DNA of 64,000 nucleotides from the NCBI GenBank assembly GCA_963971225.1, contig OZ020269.1, positions 100,590,405-100,654,404 on the forward strand, read 5' to 3'. Shown piece by piece: positions 10,780-22,460 of this stretch (position 1 is the stretch's first letter; every line of letters starts with the position of its first letter). The notes under the pieces are model-generated. The model was not told the DNA's origin, made no database searches, and saw only the letters and a list, made by a program, of their open reading frames with translations. The position numbers were made by a program, and so were the translations under genes. This DNA is from Melieria omissa. Lineage: Eukaryota > Arthropoda > Insecta > Diptera > Ulidiidae.

Positions 10780-11560
10780 AACTCGGCTCGAACAAGCGCA
10801 GCTTAAGCCGCAACGCAAACGTGTCCAATTGAGTGGTTGAGCGCCAACTGCTGCTGGTCGGGTAAAATGAGTCGCACAGGCAACACTGAACGCGTGTCCA
10901 TCGTTCTTCGTGGATGTACGCCAGCGACTTTCCGAACCGCAAATCATTCGTAAAACCATATTCGAGCGAGACGAACGTGTAACGTGTGCAGTGCGCGCAA
11001 CATTGGCGAGATTCGAAAATCCAGCGAGGGACGTTCTCAAACTGGCGGCGGCGTGTGCGGTATTTGCGTTGCGCGAGTGTGTGAGTGCGAATGCGGCTTT
11101 TGTGCGGTTTCGGCTTCGGTAAACATAAACAACAACAATGCGTATTAGTTGTTCGTGGTGCTTAATTAGTAATGCAAAAACAACATAATCGCAACAGGAG
11201 CAAAAGAAAGTAAGTCGAATGCAAACAAAAAAAAAACAAAACACATGAAATGTTTGTTGAAAACAAGTTTTGAAAAATTGGCGCTGCTTCAAATGATCAC
11301 AAAAAGCGTTTTCATTGTAAGCCGAGAATAAAACCAACAATAACATAAATTTATAAAATCAACAATAAGAAAATTGCAACGGCGAGGCTGGAAAGTGAAC
11401 AAATCAGCAGAGAGCAGAGTAGAGCGAAATATAACAACAACAACAAAAAGAGGCAGCAATTTTGAAATTTGCTGCCTGGACAAAAGTTGGAGCCGCTGAG
11501 TGCAAGAAAAGTCTGCAGTTGCAAAAAATTCAACACCACAAAAGGTAATAAAAGAAAGTG
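10780..11560 (+). promoter_or_regulatory. G+C-rich single-copy island, possible promoter and untranslated first exon
   Basis: Base composition rises sharply against the AT-rich surroundings. The sequence is non-repetitive at 10780-11120 and grades into CAACAA-rich sequence typical of fly 5' UTRs. Good splice-donor matches occur on the + strand at 11210 (GAAA then GTAAGT) and 11545 (AAAG then GTAATA). The long minus frame across it (10762-11346) reads as low-complexity antisense and was not taken as a gene. No coding exon was found. Confidence 0.3.
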
Positions 11561-12640
11561 CGGGCGAAAAGGCATTGAAGTGAAATATTGAAAGTTTATA
11601 TTTTTGTGTGTGCAATTTTATTGCCGACTGTGCAAGCGGTGCGTAACTTGTCGATGTTAATTAACTTGAAGTTAATTGCAATTAAGTGCCGGCAATTGGG
11701 TTGAGAACGCCAGCGTGAACTGCGCATATGAACAACAACAAAAAATACAAAAATGTATAAATAAAAACACAAAATTTTAAAACTTAAAAAATTTCAACTT
11801 CCAAACAAAGAAAACTGAAAACATTTGTATGCAATTAAAAAACAATAACAATTATGAGAAGTGCTATTGAAAAGAAAATTGAACACATTTGTACTTAGAA
11901 ATAATAACAAAAAAATTTTAAAATAAAACAAAAACCCCACTAACCATAACAAATACCAATAACAATAACAACATTGCTGGTAATGAGTTAACAATTTTTG
12001 TTTTTACACTTCACTTGAGGCGGTAATTAAAGCCACGTTTAGCGCGCATGCAGGTTTCACATTTTCTATGCCGCTTTCGTCTTTTGGCTGCTTTGGATTT
12101 TGTGAACTCGCTGTTAACTAATTTTGGTATGCTTTTGTTTTCATGCGGCGCGTTCAACAATTTTAGAAACAGCCAATTGTTTTTTTTTTTTATAAGTTTC
12201 TTTTGGTGTTGTGGCTGAACTTGGCCATATGGCTTGTAGGGCAACGTACGTAAGCGGCAAAAATTATGAAAAAAATAGTTACGCAGGAAATTCTGCACAA
12301 GTTGATGGCCATTGAGTTGGAAGAAGCACAAAAATTAATAAACATTTTGTGGTTAAAACAAAGTTGTGGTTAATACACTAAATTGAAATTTATTTTAATT
12401 ATTTTTCGGTTTAAATTCATTTTTGCACTGAAATATATTTTGCTTATATTCAGTTTTTATTGGTTATATTAATTTTTAATTTTTGTTGATATAATTTTTT
12501 TTAATTTGTTGACTTGTCTCCTTTGTTGGATAATCTCCATTGGAGCTGTTGAGCTTTTTCCAACGTTAAACAACGATATTCTTCTTCCATCGGTGCGGAA
12601 GAAGCACATTGTGAACTTCTTCATTAAGAAGCTGAAATTT
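11561..12640. other. AT-rich non-coding region
   Basis: A-rich and T-rich single-copy sequence with many AAC/AAT runs. No gene, repeat family or RNA recognised. Confidence 0.5.
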
Positions 12641-13873
12641 TGAGCTCTGAGATAAAACCATTTCAACTTCCCGGTTTAGTTTAACTTTAGTACTTCGGGT
12701 TCTTCCAAAGAAGGAAAAGTTATCATTTCGGGTTAAAAAAAAACAGTTCAACTTCCCGGTTTAGTTTAACTTCAGTACTACGGGTTCTTCCAAAGAAGGA
12801 AAAGTTATCATTTCGGGTTCAAAATTAAATCCATTTTAAGTTCCCGGGGTAACTCAGTAGATTCACGCTGATTGCATACTTTCAGGGATAAATTAAATAT
12901 ATTTTGTCGAAAAATAGGTGCTTAAACTACTTTTCAAAATGAACTATTTTCTGAGATCGGAAAGATGTAATTACATTATCCGACAAAAATAGGTGTTGAA
13001 AAATAGGTTCTTAGACCACTTTTCAAATTGAATTATTTTCTGAGATCGGAAGATATTTGAGGATCTAATTACATTATACGACAAAGAAAGAATGCTTCTT
13101 AAAATAAAAAAAATATTCAGGAACATACTTTCACATACTTTTTATATATTTTCGTCTGAGTTTTGGAAATTTTCAGATTTTTAATTTTGAAAAATATTTT
13201 AAATTGAATGTGAAGCAGAAACCTCAGCTTCGCAAATTTTTGAGGAAAAGCGAAAATTGCCCACATCAGTTCTTAATCTATATTGAAAGTTTTAGCAACT
13301 TCTTGCTAACCATGAATTTTTACGATTTTTTTTATGAATCAACTAAAAAACAAGAAACATGTCTTAAAATTTTTTTGTGAAAAAAGTTCCGACTTTGAGC
13401 AGCTCTTGCACTTGCACTAATTATTCTCGCACCGATTTTTTTAAGTTTTCTTAGTTGGAGACAAATTCAAATGACATCAAAACCGTTAAATTTTGGGACA
13501 ATCGATTTTTTTGAATTTTGTCTATGGAACAAATCTTTGTGCCGTCCACTAGTCCGATTGAATGAGCTTCTGGCAACTTATCGTTCCTGTTGAAGAAGAT
13601 TCTACCATTTTAGGTTCAGAAGTAAAAGTTATCAATTCGGGTTCAAAAATCAAGATATTTCAATTTCCCGGAGTAGTTTGTTCGACTGGATACGATTACA
13701 GCACATTGGAGATTAGGGAAGTTATCATTTGAGGCTAAAGGTTCAAACCATTTCAACTTCCTGGTGCAGATTCGGTAATTGTTCTTCCTCTACATTGGTT
13801 CCACTGAATGAGATTCTGGTACATCATGAGTTCCTTTTGAAAGAGAAGTCATCGTTTCAATTTTGTTAGTTTA

Positions 13874-14218
13874 CTTACTTACTTTACTTACTTACTTAAC
13901 TGGCCATAACAACCCGTTATCGGGTTACGGCCTGCCGCAAAACTTCTCTCCAGGCGCCTCTGCTTCGCGGGCGCCTTCTCCAGTTGGTCACACCAAGAGA
14001 TACCAGGGCCTCTTCCACTTGGTCCTTCCACCGGAGACACGGCCTCCCTCTTCGCCGTCGACCTCCAACCATCGCATCGAATACCTTTTTCGCCGGAGCT
14101 TCGTCGTCCATGCGGCAGACATGACCGAGCCAGCGTAGCCGCTGGATGTTAATTCGCTGCGCTACGTCCATGTCCTTATACAGCTCATACAGCTCGTTAT
14201 TGGTTCGTATGCGATAGT
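13874..14218 (-). mobile_element. RTE-like LINE, copy 2, strongly 5'-truncated
   Basis: This retains only the 3' end of the family seen at 1744-3000: the C-terminal 84 codons (13917-14171, ending as DMDVAQRINIQRLRWLGHV through EVLRQAVTR), the short 3' UTR and a (TAAG)n-type tail at 13874-13897. Outer direct repeats TTTTGTTAGTTTA at 13861-13873 and 14579-14591 are a 13-bp target-site duplication. The MITE at 14224-14571 lies between the 5' end and the right duplication. Confidence 0.88.
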
Positions 14219-14223
14219 TAGTT

Positions 14224-14571
14224 ATGCCCCGTTCTGACTATGTCATATATGGTGTCATTTGTAGTCAGTTAAATGAGAACGGGTTGTCATATGGTGTCAT
14301 TTGCGTTTGCCTGCATGTATGACTACAATTTTCCAATACGAAACGAGAATCAAATGAGAACGATCGAATTTGTGTCGAACGAACGATTTGACTACGTTTG
14401 ATGAGAAAACAAAAAATGTCAACATGCTGGCAAACTTTGTCATATGTATTTTTCGTCAGTTTTGCCGTGCAATGAGAACGCATTTGACGACATAGGACGA
14501 ACATGACATATATGACAGTGTTTGTCGTCATTGAATATGACACCATATATGACATAGTCAGAACGGGGCAT
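14224..14571. mobile_element. foldback MITE with 35-bp perfect inverted ends, 9-bp duplication
   Basis: The first 35 bases (starting ATGCCCCGTTCTGAC) are the exact reverse complement of the last 35. It is flanked by TAGTTAGTT at 14215-14223 and 14572-14580. The 348-bp interior is rich in GTCAT/ATGAC motifs and non-coding. A 9-bp duplication suggests a Mutator-like origin, though the flank is TAGT-repetitive, so the length may be inflated. Identical ends imply recent mobility. Confidence 0.88.
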
Positions 14572-15479
14572 TAGTTAGTTTTGTTAGTTTAGTTTGATTA
14601 AATGCGGTTCTGACACATTGTGGGTGACTTCAAAAGATGAAAAAATTATGGTTTTCGACTCAATGTTAAAACCATGATTGCATTTCCCTACTTTAATTCG
14701 ACTAAATATGCAAGTTTCTGACACATTGCGAGTTCCAAGAAGTTATCGTTTCGACCTCGAAGTTATAACCATTTCAACTTCCTGGTTCCTAGATTCGTTA
14801 ATTGCATTTCTTCTACATTGGTTCGACTAAATGAGATTCTGACACATTATGGGTTCTTTCAGAAGAAGAAGAAATTATTGTTTCGGACTCAGGGTTAAAA
14901 CCACTTCAACTTCCTAATGTAGCTAGATTTCGCAACTGTTTTTTCCATAAATCAGTTTGCCAAATATGGTTCTGACACATTGTGAGTAGGAAGAATCGAG
15001 TATCATTTCGGTCCAAATATTCAAACCATTTCAACTTCCTGGTTAATATTCAGTAATTGTTTTCCTCTACTTTTGTTCAACTAAATGAGATTCTGATACA
15101 TTATGGGTTCCTTTCGAACAAGGATAAACTATTGTTTTGGCTCAAGGTTAAAACCATTTTAACTTCCTAGCTAGAATTCACAATGGTTTTTTACATTAAT
15201 CAGTTTGACCAAATGTGGTTCTGACACATTGTGAGTAGGAAGAAGATATCATTTTGGTCCAAAAATGCAAACCATTTTAACTTCCTGGTGTAGATTCAGT
15301 AAATCTACTTCCTCTACATTGACCCAACTAAGTAAATGAGATTCTGACACATAATAGAGTTTTTCATATATTAGTTCAACACATTGTGAGTTCTTTCATG
15401 CAAATGGTTGCTATTTGGTTTTAAGACTAAAAGCACTCTGACCTCTTCACTGATTTGATATGTAACTTGACTTTAGGTA

Positions 15480-16060
15480 GATAGTAAGATTGTCTGCTGA
15501 TAATTGCACTGATGGCTTGTCAATAGGCACAGAAATATTGAGTCATTGTGTGTCCCTATTGGGTTATGATGATTTAAATCCATTCCCCGAATACCTGAAT
15601 TGCACAGGTCACTTAATAGTCTGTCAACTCCATATTGAATATGTTGGAAATATCTTCTAGAAACGTTGTCCCTCGACCTCGCCAGGGCCGCAGAGGTACG
15701 AATCTCACAGGTCATCTAGTAGTCTACCAATCTTCCTAGTGAATATGCTTTGAACGTGATCGGTGTCCGTAAAGAACGTAGCCTGGACCTCGCCAGGGCC
15801 GCATAGATACAAAGTTAGTTAGTCTAAGGTTTCTTTCTGGCTTACGTCTCCGCAGCTTTGGCAGTATCGGTTATCCTCAACGGTCAGTGGTGTGTGAGAT
15901 TAGCGGAAACCTTTGCAATATTCTTACTTGTCGTATTTCGACCATCAACTACATTAGTCAGGCTCGAAGATGTTGTTAGCACATTGTAGTTTCTTTTTGA
16001 AGAGGATATTGCTTTGGATTTAACATAAAAACTCTTCGAACTCTTGCTGCGGTGAAACAA
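15480..16060. repeat. short tandem duplication, units of about 110 bp
   Basis: GACCTCGCCAGGGCCGCA occurs twice (near 15677 and 15786), with matching flanks such as CACAGGTCA...TAGTCT and GTGAATATG. The surrounding sequence carries related partial units. Confidence 0.6.
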
Positions 16061-16089
16061 ATTCGATTACTTGACATCAACCACATTAG

Positions 16090-16950
16090 ATAGGCTCGAG
16101 ATGCTTTTTTTACATGTTGTTTCTCTTTTTGAAAAATTTGTCGCTTTGGATTTAAGGTAAAAAGTACTTTGACCTGTTTTTGAGGTTAAGTGGATTCGAT
16201 AGCTTGATAGCCGAAGTAGAAGTAGAAATAATAATACCAGTAGTTGTATCAGTAGTGGAAATAGTTGTAAAATTACAGAATTGAGTGCGCCAAAGTTAAA
16301 AAAGCGCACTGAACTTATAAATTTCGTGAGTAAAAATTACTAATTTGAGTAACAGAAGAGTAGTAAGGATAACAGCCAAAATAGTAGTAGAAATAATAGT
16401 ACCAATAGTAGTATCAGCACTAAAAAAAAGTAGTAAAATGCCAGAGTCGAGCGCACTGAAGTGAAAAATGTATAAATTTTGTGAGTAAACATTACTAATG
16501 GGAGTAATAAAAATTGTAATTGAAATAGTAGTAGAATTATAATGATTAGTATTATAAAGGGTAGTCAAATTACACAATTAAGTGTGTACTGAAGTGAAAA
16601 TCTTGTTGAGTTTTGCGAGTGAAAATCACTAATGGAAATAGTAGAAGTAATAGTTGAAATAGTAATATCAATAGTAGTAGAAATAGTAGTAGAAATATTA
16701 GTAAAATAAGTAGTAGCAAAAGTAGTTTATTAAAAATTAAATGTATTTTAACCAAAAACGTTTGGAATTTTTTTGAGTAAGAATCACTAATGAGAGTAAT
16801 TGAGGTAATAATTGAAATGGCAGTAGAAATACTAAATTAAAAAAATTCAACATGTGGCCAAAGACATAATAACAAAAATTATAATAGCAACAAAATATAA
16901 ACACACAAAGTAATAGAAAAAGTAGTTAAAAGCAAACTACTAGAAGGTAA
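16090..16950. repeat. AGT-rich degenerate tandem array
   Basis: Repeated blocks of GTAGTAGAAATAGTAG-like sequence alternate with GTGAGTAAAAATTACTAATG-like blocks, in units of very roughly 170-200 bp. Frames on the minus strand translate to Leu/Ile-rich low-complexity strings and are not genes. Confidence 0.7.
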
Positions 16951-19110
16951 AGCTTTCGATTTAAGGCTAAAGCACTTCGACCTCTTATTACAGTCAAGTA
17001 GATTCCATGACCTTACATCAACGACATCAGCCAAGCTCGAGACGAAGAGTTCTTTAGTGATGATTGCATTCCTTTTGGACTTCAGCTTGAAACCAATGCG
17101 CTCTGTATTTCCCTTACCTCAGTCAGGTTTAATAAGAACTTTGACGCCTATGGTATAGAAGAGCTGCCCTCTGATAAGAGAGTTTTGGTGATTCAAATAC
17201 CTCTAAGAATTGTTTTGTTTTGTTAATTGTGTGTGAGAAACATTGTTTCAAATGGCATTTGAGTTCAAAAGATGTGAACGGAACTCAGCTCCTTTTTCAA
17301 ATTAAATTCTAAGTGCATCACTGGTTCCACATAATAAACGATTAATTGTAGTAGACTAATAATTATTATAATTTGAATTGGAAAATATTGGAATTCAAAA
17401 CGCAGAATGTAAGAGTCAAATTTGTGTTGCAGACGCTTGTGAACTTGTAGAGTTAATTTTTTACATTTTGAAGGTTTAAGATAATTAACAGTTGTTGAAT
17501 TCACAGAGTTGCCAACATAGCAAACTCTGAACTGAATCACACCGAAACACTTTTGTGCGTATGTAAGTGATTTAAATGAATCGATTAAAGTTGAAGTTCA
17601 AGTTTTTATAGGCCGCGACACATGCACGCTTCGACGGACATTCATTTACCATGTATCCATCCATTCATCCATCTATCCTTTCACTCATCATGCATCCATC
17701 AATGAGTGATTGTCCAATTAAAGATTTGAAGGCTTTAACATGGACACAAACATTCAAATTACATCAGTAATTTCTTGACAATGCAATGAGAACAATGTCA
17801 TTTAAGGGCACCGCGAGGTTGAATCTTTCATAAATCAGAAAACAAAATCGTCTCCTATTACTTCTCGAAACACAATCATTAGCTGCTGCGGCCTACAAAT
17901 GCGCTGCCAAAGATACCAAACTTGCTTTATGAAAATATGGTTCAATGCTTCTGCTGCCCAAAGTTTCCCCTGTGGGCTAACGTTGAAAGCCATTATGGCT
18001 TTTGAATGAAAATGACGGAAATCGGCATTGCTATGAAATCGTACGCGCGCTGAGCTCCGATTTCTAGTGCAAATAAATTACGTTATGAGCGTTGCGAACA
18101 ATAAGAAAGACATATGAATAAATATTTTTTTATAAAAGCAAAAATTATTGCATAGTTAGACAAAAAAAATGGCAACAAAGCGTTACACATATGGAAGGCG
18201 AGACCATAAACTTCAATAATCTCGACGCTGAGATCTAATGTCATTAAAATCGTACAAGGCTATGCAGACGGGGACGCACGAACAGACAGACGGCTGGCTA
18301 GAAAGACACACACACACACATATGTGAACTCAGCATGGCGCTATCGGCAATAGCTGCAACAATAAGCAACAACAATAACAGTAGCAACCATAATTACAAT
18401 AACAATAAGAACAACAGAAGATATATGAAGAAAAAAATGCAAAGGCAGCGGCGGCGACACCAACACACAAATTTGCTGAAATTTTGCACAGCCGCCAACT
18501 ACAACAATACGAAGGCAGCAGCAACAACAGCAAGAAACTGAACTGAAACTGAACAACAACAGACAACAGTCGGCCACAGACAATGACAGCATGTGGCATG
18601 TGTGCACCTGTTGGCACCTGCTCTGCTCATAGCATAGAGTGTTGTTGTGTTTGTTGTTGTTGTTGCTGTTGTTTGGCCAGCAACTAAATCGGCGTAATTG
18701 TCGATTGCGGCAACTGAGTTGCCAACCTCATTACAATATGTTTGCGCGATTAATAATTGTTGGCGTCGTGTTGTGTGTTGTTGGGCGACGAGGCGTTGAA
18801 ACCAGCACTGTGGATGGAAACTAATCGACAAATCACATTTACATAAATTATACATATCATACAAAATACACAGGCACACACAATCGCACATACTCCGGCA
18901 AAAGCAACAACTGTGACTGTGACGACGGCAACAACAACAGCAACCAGCAAGCGAATTAAAAGACTGCTGTTGCGAACTTGAAGTTGCATAATTAAGTTAA
19001 GACGAAACTCGAGTCAGGTTACAGCGTGTGTAAGAAGAAAAAGAAGAAGAGAGGAGTGAGAAGAAGAAGAAATACATATAATGAAGAAAAATTCAATTTA
19101 AGCAATTTTG
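16951..19110. other. non-coding region with CAA-rich single-copy sequence
   Basis: Positions 17650-17705 hold a CATC-rich stretch. Positions 18300-18990 are rich in CAACAA/GTTGTTG and (CA)n, giving overlapping Asn-rich and Cys/Leu-rich frames on both strands that look like translated simple sequence. No gene recognised. Confidence 0.5.
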
Positions 19111-19119
19111 GTTCTGATT

Positions 19120-19535
19120 CGATTCGGTGTCAACCTCAAACGAATGGAAAGTTGGTATAATGGACAGATGATCATATGGATGGTTGGTGGACTATGGGAC
19201 TGATAGACAGACTGAACTGACTGACTCTCCAAAATATTTGTTTAGTACACAAACTTTGTCAACCTACCTATGTCAACCTAAAACGTATGGAAAGATATGA
19301 TGAACAGTTGGTACAATGGACAGACGATGGTATGGTATGGATGGCTGCTAGACTGAAGAACTGATAGACAGACTGACTTCCAAAACTTTCTGTTTGTTGC
19401 ACAACGTTTGTCAACTGACATAGGTCAACCTAAAACGTATAATACGATATGATGAACAAATGGTACAATGGACAGATGGACGGATTCATGGTTGATAGAC
19501 TAAGGGACTCATTACAGACAGACATGGTGGATTTT
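19120..19535. repeat. tandem array, three units of about 145 bp
   Basis: GTCAACCTAAAACGTATGG-like starts recur near 19129, 19271 and 19424, each followed by GGTACAATGGACAGA and GACTGATAGACAGACTGA. Confidence 0.8.
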
Positions 19536-19883
19536 GAAATCAAATTTTAAACGGCATTTTGCTCACAAATTGTGTACAATCCTCCCAAATGAAATCTAGA
19601 AAGCCAGCGCAACTGCAAATGAATATCTCAAGAGACAGAAGTGCATGAAAACCGAAGATTGAAGTAGTTTTTTTAAGATGTTTGCCAAAATATATATTGC
19701 CAGACCTATCAAAGAAATTTGACAATGGGCAAGTTTACTGTCACAAGGTTGTAGTTACAAAAATTATTAGTTGAACGTCCAGGAAAAAAGTATTGGAAAC
19801 CTATCTCCGAACAAATTAATTAATGATAATGATTAATGATTAATTAATTCCAAATTTTTTATATAAAAAATTGCAAGTCGAAA

Positions 19884-20568
19884 TTTTATTTTATTTATTT
19901 TATTTTTTTTATTTTATTTTATTTTAATTTATTTTATTTTATTTTATTTTATTTTATTTTATTTTATTTTATTTTATTTTATTTTATTTTATTTTATTTA
20001 TTTATTTTATTTTATTTTATTTTATTTTATTTATTTATTTTATTTTTTTTATTTTATTTAATTTAATTTAATTTATTTTATTTTATTGTATTTTAATTTA
20101 TTTTATTTTATTTTATTTTATTTTATTTTATTTTATTTTATTTTATTTTATTTTATTTTATTTTAATTTATTTTAATTTATTTTATTTTATTTTATTTTT
20201 TTATTTTATTTTATTTTATTTTATTTTATTTTATTTTATTTTATTTTATTTTATTTTATTTTATTTTATTTTATTTTATTTTATTTTATTTTATTTTATT
20301 TTATTTTATGTTATTTTATTTTATTTTATTTTATTTTATTTTATTTTATTTTATTTTATTTTATTTTATTTTATTTTATTTTATTTTATTTTATTTTATT
20401 TTATTTTATTTCATTTTATTTTATTTTATTTTATTTTATTTTATTTTATTTTATTTTATTTTATTTTATTTTATTTTATTGTATTTTATTTTATTTTATC
20501 TTATTGTATTTTATTTTATTTTATTTTATTTTATTTTATTTTATATTATTTTATTTATTTATTTATTC
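19884..20568. repeat. (ATTTT)n microsatellite, about 685 bp
   Basis: Nearly pure ATTTT repeats with sparse ATTT, TTTTTT and single-base variants. It ends in ATTTATTTATTTATTCAGTC, which resembles the reverse complement of a LINE 3' tail. Confidence 0.97.
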
Positions 20569-20660
20569 AGTCCTACAGACTTAACGATACAATTCAATTA
20601 AATATTTTAAATGTATTAAGTTTGAAATTGTACAAATTAATAATAAAATATAAATATCAA
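20555..20660 (-). mobile_element. possible 3' end of a Jockey/CR1-type LINE (minus)
   Basis: Read on the minus strand, this ends TCTGTAGGACTGAATAAATA, the kind of 3' terminus and AAAT tail many insect LINEs carry, running straight into the AAAAT tract. Only the presumed 3' UTR remains and no coding part is visible. Confidence 0.35.
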
Positions 20661-20897
20661 GTTATCTCTAAGCAATCAGTTTCAATGTCTGAACTGAAAG
20701 TTATTGTGTACACCAACCAGTTAGTATAGCTCCAACCAAGGTTGGAGCTTCCGCTGTCCAGGTCCAGTTTTCTCTCACTACTCAGTTGGGTAAGATTCTA
20801 TAAGTAGTTTTAAGCTATTTCTGAATAGGTGCTTAAACGTTCACAGTCAATGAATGAATGGTCTAGATCGACATTTCTCACATAATTCAATTGGAGT

Positions 20898-22309
20898 AAA
20901 TTGGCTTTTATCTCTCCAATCTTCAAGAGTGGTAATAGAAATGACATTAGCAACTATAGACCTATTTCAAAACTCTCTGCAACATCAAAACTTTTTGAAT
21001 GCATCATCCAAGCTAAATTATTTTTTTCTGTAAAGAATATAATTTGTCCGGAGCAGCACGGCTTCATTCCAGGTCGCTCAACTGTGTCGAATCTAGCTGT
21101 TTTCTCGGATGATTGCATCTCTGCTTTTCATTCAGGTATACAGGTTGACACTGTTTATACTGATTTCTCTAAGGCTTTTGATAGGGTCTCTCATGCTATA
21201 CTGCTTAATAAATTAGCGTGTATAGGTTTCCACTCAGCTTTTCTGAGTTGGATTTTATCTTACCTACACAATCGTAGTTGCGTGGTTGTTGTCGACAATG
21301 TTAGGTCGGTTTCTTTCGTGGCATGCTCAGGGGTACCCCAAGGCAGCATCCTGGGCCCACTGCTTTTTGATTTATTCATTAATGATATCTGCACATGCTT
21401 CTCGACAGCAAAGTTTCTGCTTTATGCGGATGACCTAAAGATTTATTCTCTGATCAGAGACTCCCACGATTCTCAACTACTGCAGATCGATATTGATAAT
21501 GTCAGCAATTGGTGTATCAAAAATCGGTTATCACTGAATATCAACAAGTGTTTTCATGTTACCTTTTCTAAACGTTGCAAAGTCATTGACACTTCTTATC
21601 ACATTTCCATGACACGCCTGTTGCATGTTGATGAAATTAAAGATTTGGGCGTAATCTTTGACTCGAAGTTCTCGTTCACTAATCATATTAATTTTGTTAT
21701 CTCTAAGTCTTATGCCATGCTTGCTTTTGTGAGGCGTCATAGCTCGGATTTCACCGACCCGTATACGCTGAAGATTTTGTATATGGCACTTGTTCGTTCC
21801 AGGCTTGAATATGCGTCCTTCATCTGGTCTCCATATTTTGCGTGCCATGGCGCTAGGATTGAGAGGATCCAAAAAGTTTTCCTACGCTTTGCATTACGTA
21901 TCTTACGCTTTACAGATCCTATGCCTAGCTACGAATCGCGATGCCTATTGATTAACTTAAAATCCTTGCAAAGTAGGAGAACCATCCTGTCTTTGTCCTT
22001 CATCTTTGATGTACTCCGGGGTATGGTGGATTGTCCCACACTCCTAGAGAGGATTTTTCTGAATATTCCAGCTAGATCTCTTCGTTGCTCAGAGCTCTTC
22101 CATGTTGGTATTTTGAGGGCTCTGTATGCGCGAAATGCACCTATCACCAGAGCCTTAATTGAGTTCAATAGAATCTCCAAAATTGTTGACATTGATTTTT
22201 CAATTTCAAAAAATCGTTTCATTTATTCGTTAAATCTTGTTTATAAGTAGCTTCATGTGTTCAACTTAGCCTATAAGAATTTTTATTGTATTCATTGGCT
22301 AATCAATAC

Positions 22310-22344
<35 letters not shown>

Positions 22345-22345
22345 A
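20898..22345 (+). mobile_element. 5'-truncated Jockey-type LINE with (AAAT)n tail
   Basis: It comprises the RT frame at 20901-22250, a 3' UTR of about 60 bp and an (AAAT)n tail at 22311-22345. The endonuclease and first open frame are missing. It is inserted in a tandem repeat, so a target-site duplication cannot be separated from the tail and repeat. Confidence 0.88.
20901..22250 (+). pseudogene. LINE reverse transcriptase, Jockey superfamily, 5'-truncated
   Basis: 449 codons are open without interruption. The frame enters directly at the start of the RT domain (ISPIFKSG, then NYRPIS), so the first codon TTG is not a real start. Motif A is DFSKAFDRV (residues 88-96), motif B GVPQGSILGPLLF (144-156) and motif C YADD (175-178). 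The thumb region and a C-terminal SLQSRRT...DCPTLL segment typical of Jockey-type elements follow, ending at a TAG. All catalytic residues are intact, so the copy is young, but without a promoter and endonuclease it should not move by itself. Confidence 0.9.
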
Positions 22346-22460
22346 TTCTACAGTTTAAAGTCGTTTTCAAATGAGGGTTGGAGCGTTCGCAGTCAAGGAA
22401 TGAAGTAACTCGACCTACTAGTTTTTTCCCATAACTCAGTTGGAGGAATTAGGTTTCTTC

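Larger units (their letters stand above)
12650..15420. repeat. diverged tandem array, units of about 90-130 bp, interrupted by transposons
   Basis: The recurring marks are ACCATTTCAACTTCCTGG, TTCCTCTACATTGG and ATGAGATTCTGACACATT. Units are recognisable near 12656, 12744, 12829, 13656, 13746, 14768, 14900, 15026, 15157 and 15271. Two neighbouring units near 12660-12850 are almost identical and so recently duplicated. The array is split by the RTE copy and MITE at 13861-14591. About 12870-13560 is too diverged to assign. Confidence 0.75.
20740..22460. repeat. short-unit array split by a LINE
   Basis: The flanks of the LINE are copies of one unit of about 110 bp: CGTTCACAGTCAATGAATG to CATAATTCAATTGGAG upstream (20838-20896), and CGTTCGCAGTCAAGGAATG to CATAACTCAGTTGGAG downstream (22385-22446). 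The LINE therefore inserted into a pre-existing tandem repeat. Confidence 0.65.

Noticed and set aside
10762..11346. 194-codon minus frame
   Set aside because: Composition is Phe/Cys/Val-rich low complexity where it overlaps CAA-rich DNA; no domain or signal, and better splice-donor signals lie on the other strand.
18300..18990. Overlapping Asn-rich and Cys/Leu-rich frames on both strands
   Set aside because: Generated by CAACAA/GTTGTTG simple sequence; no consistent gene structure.
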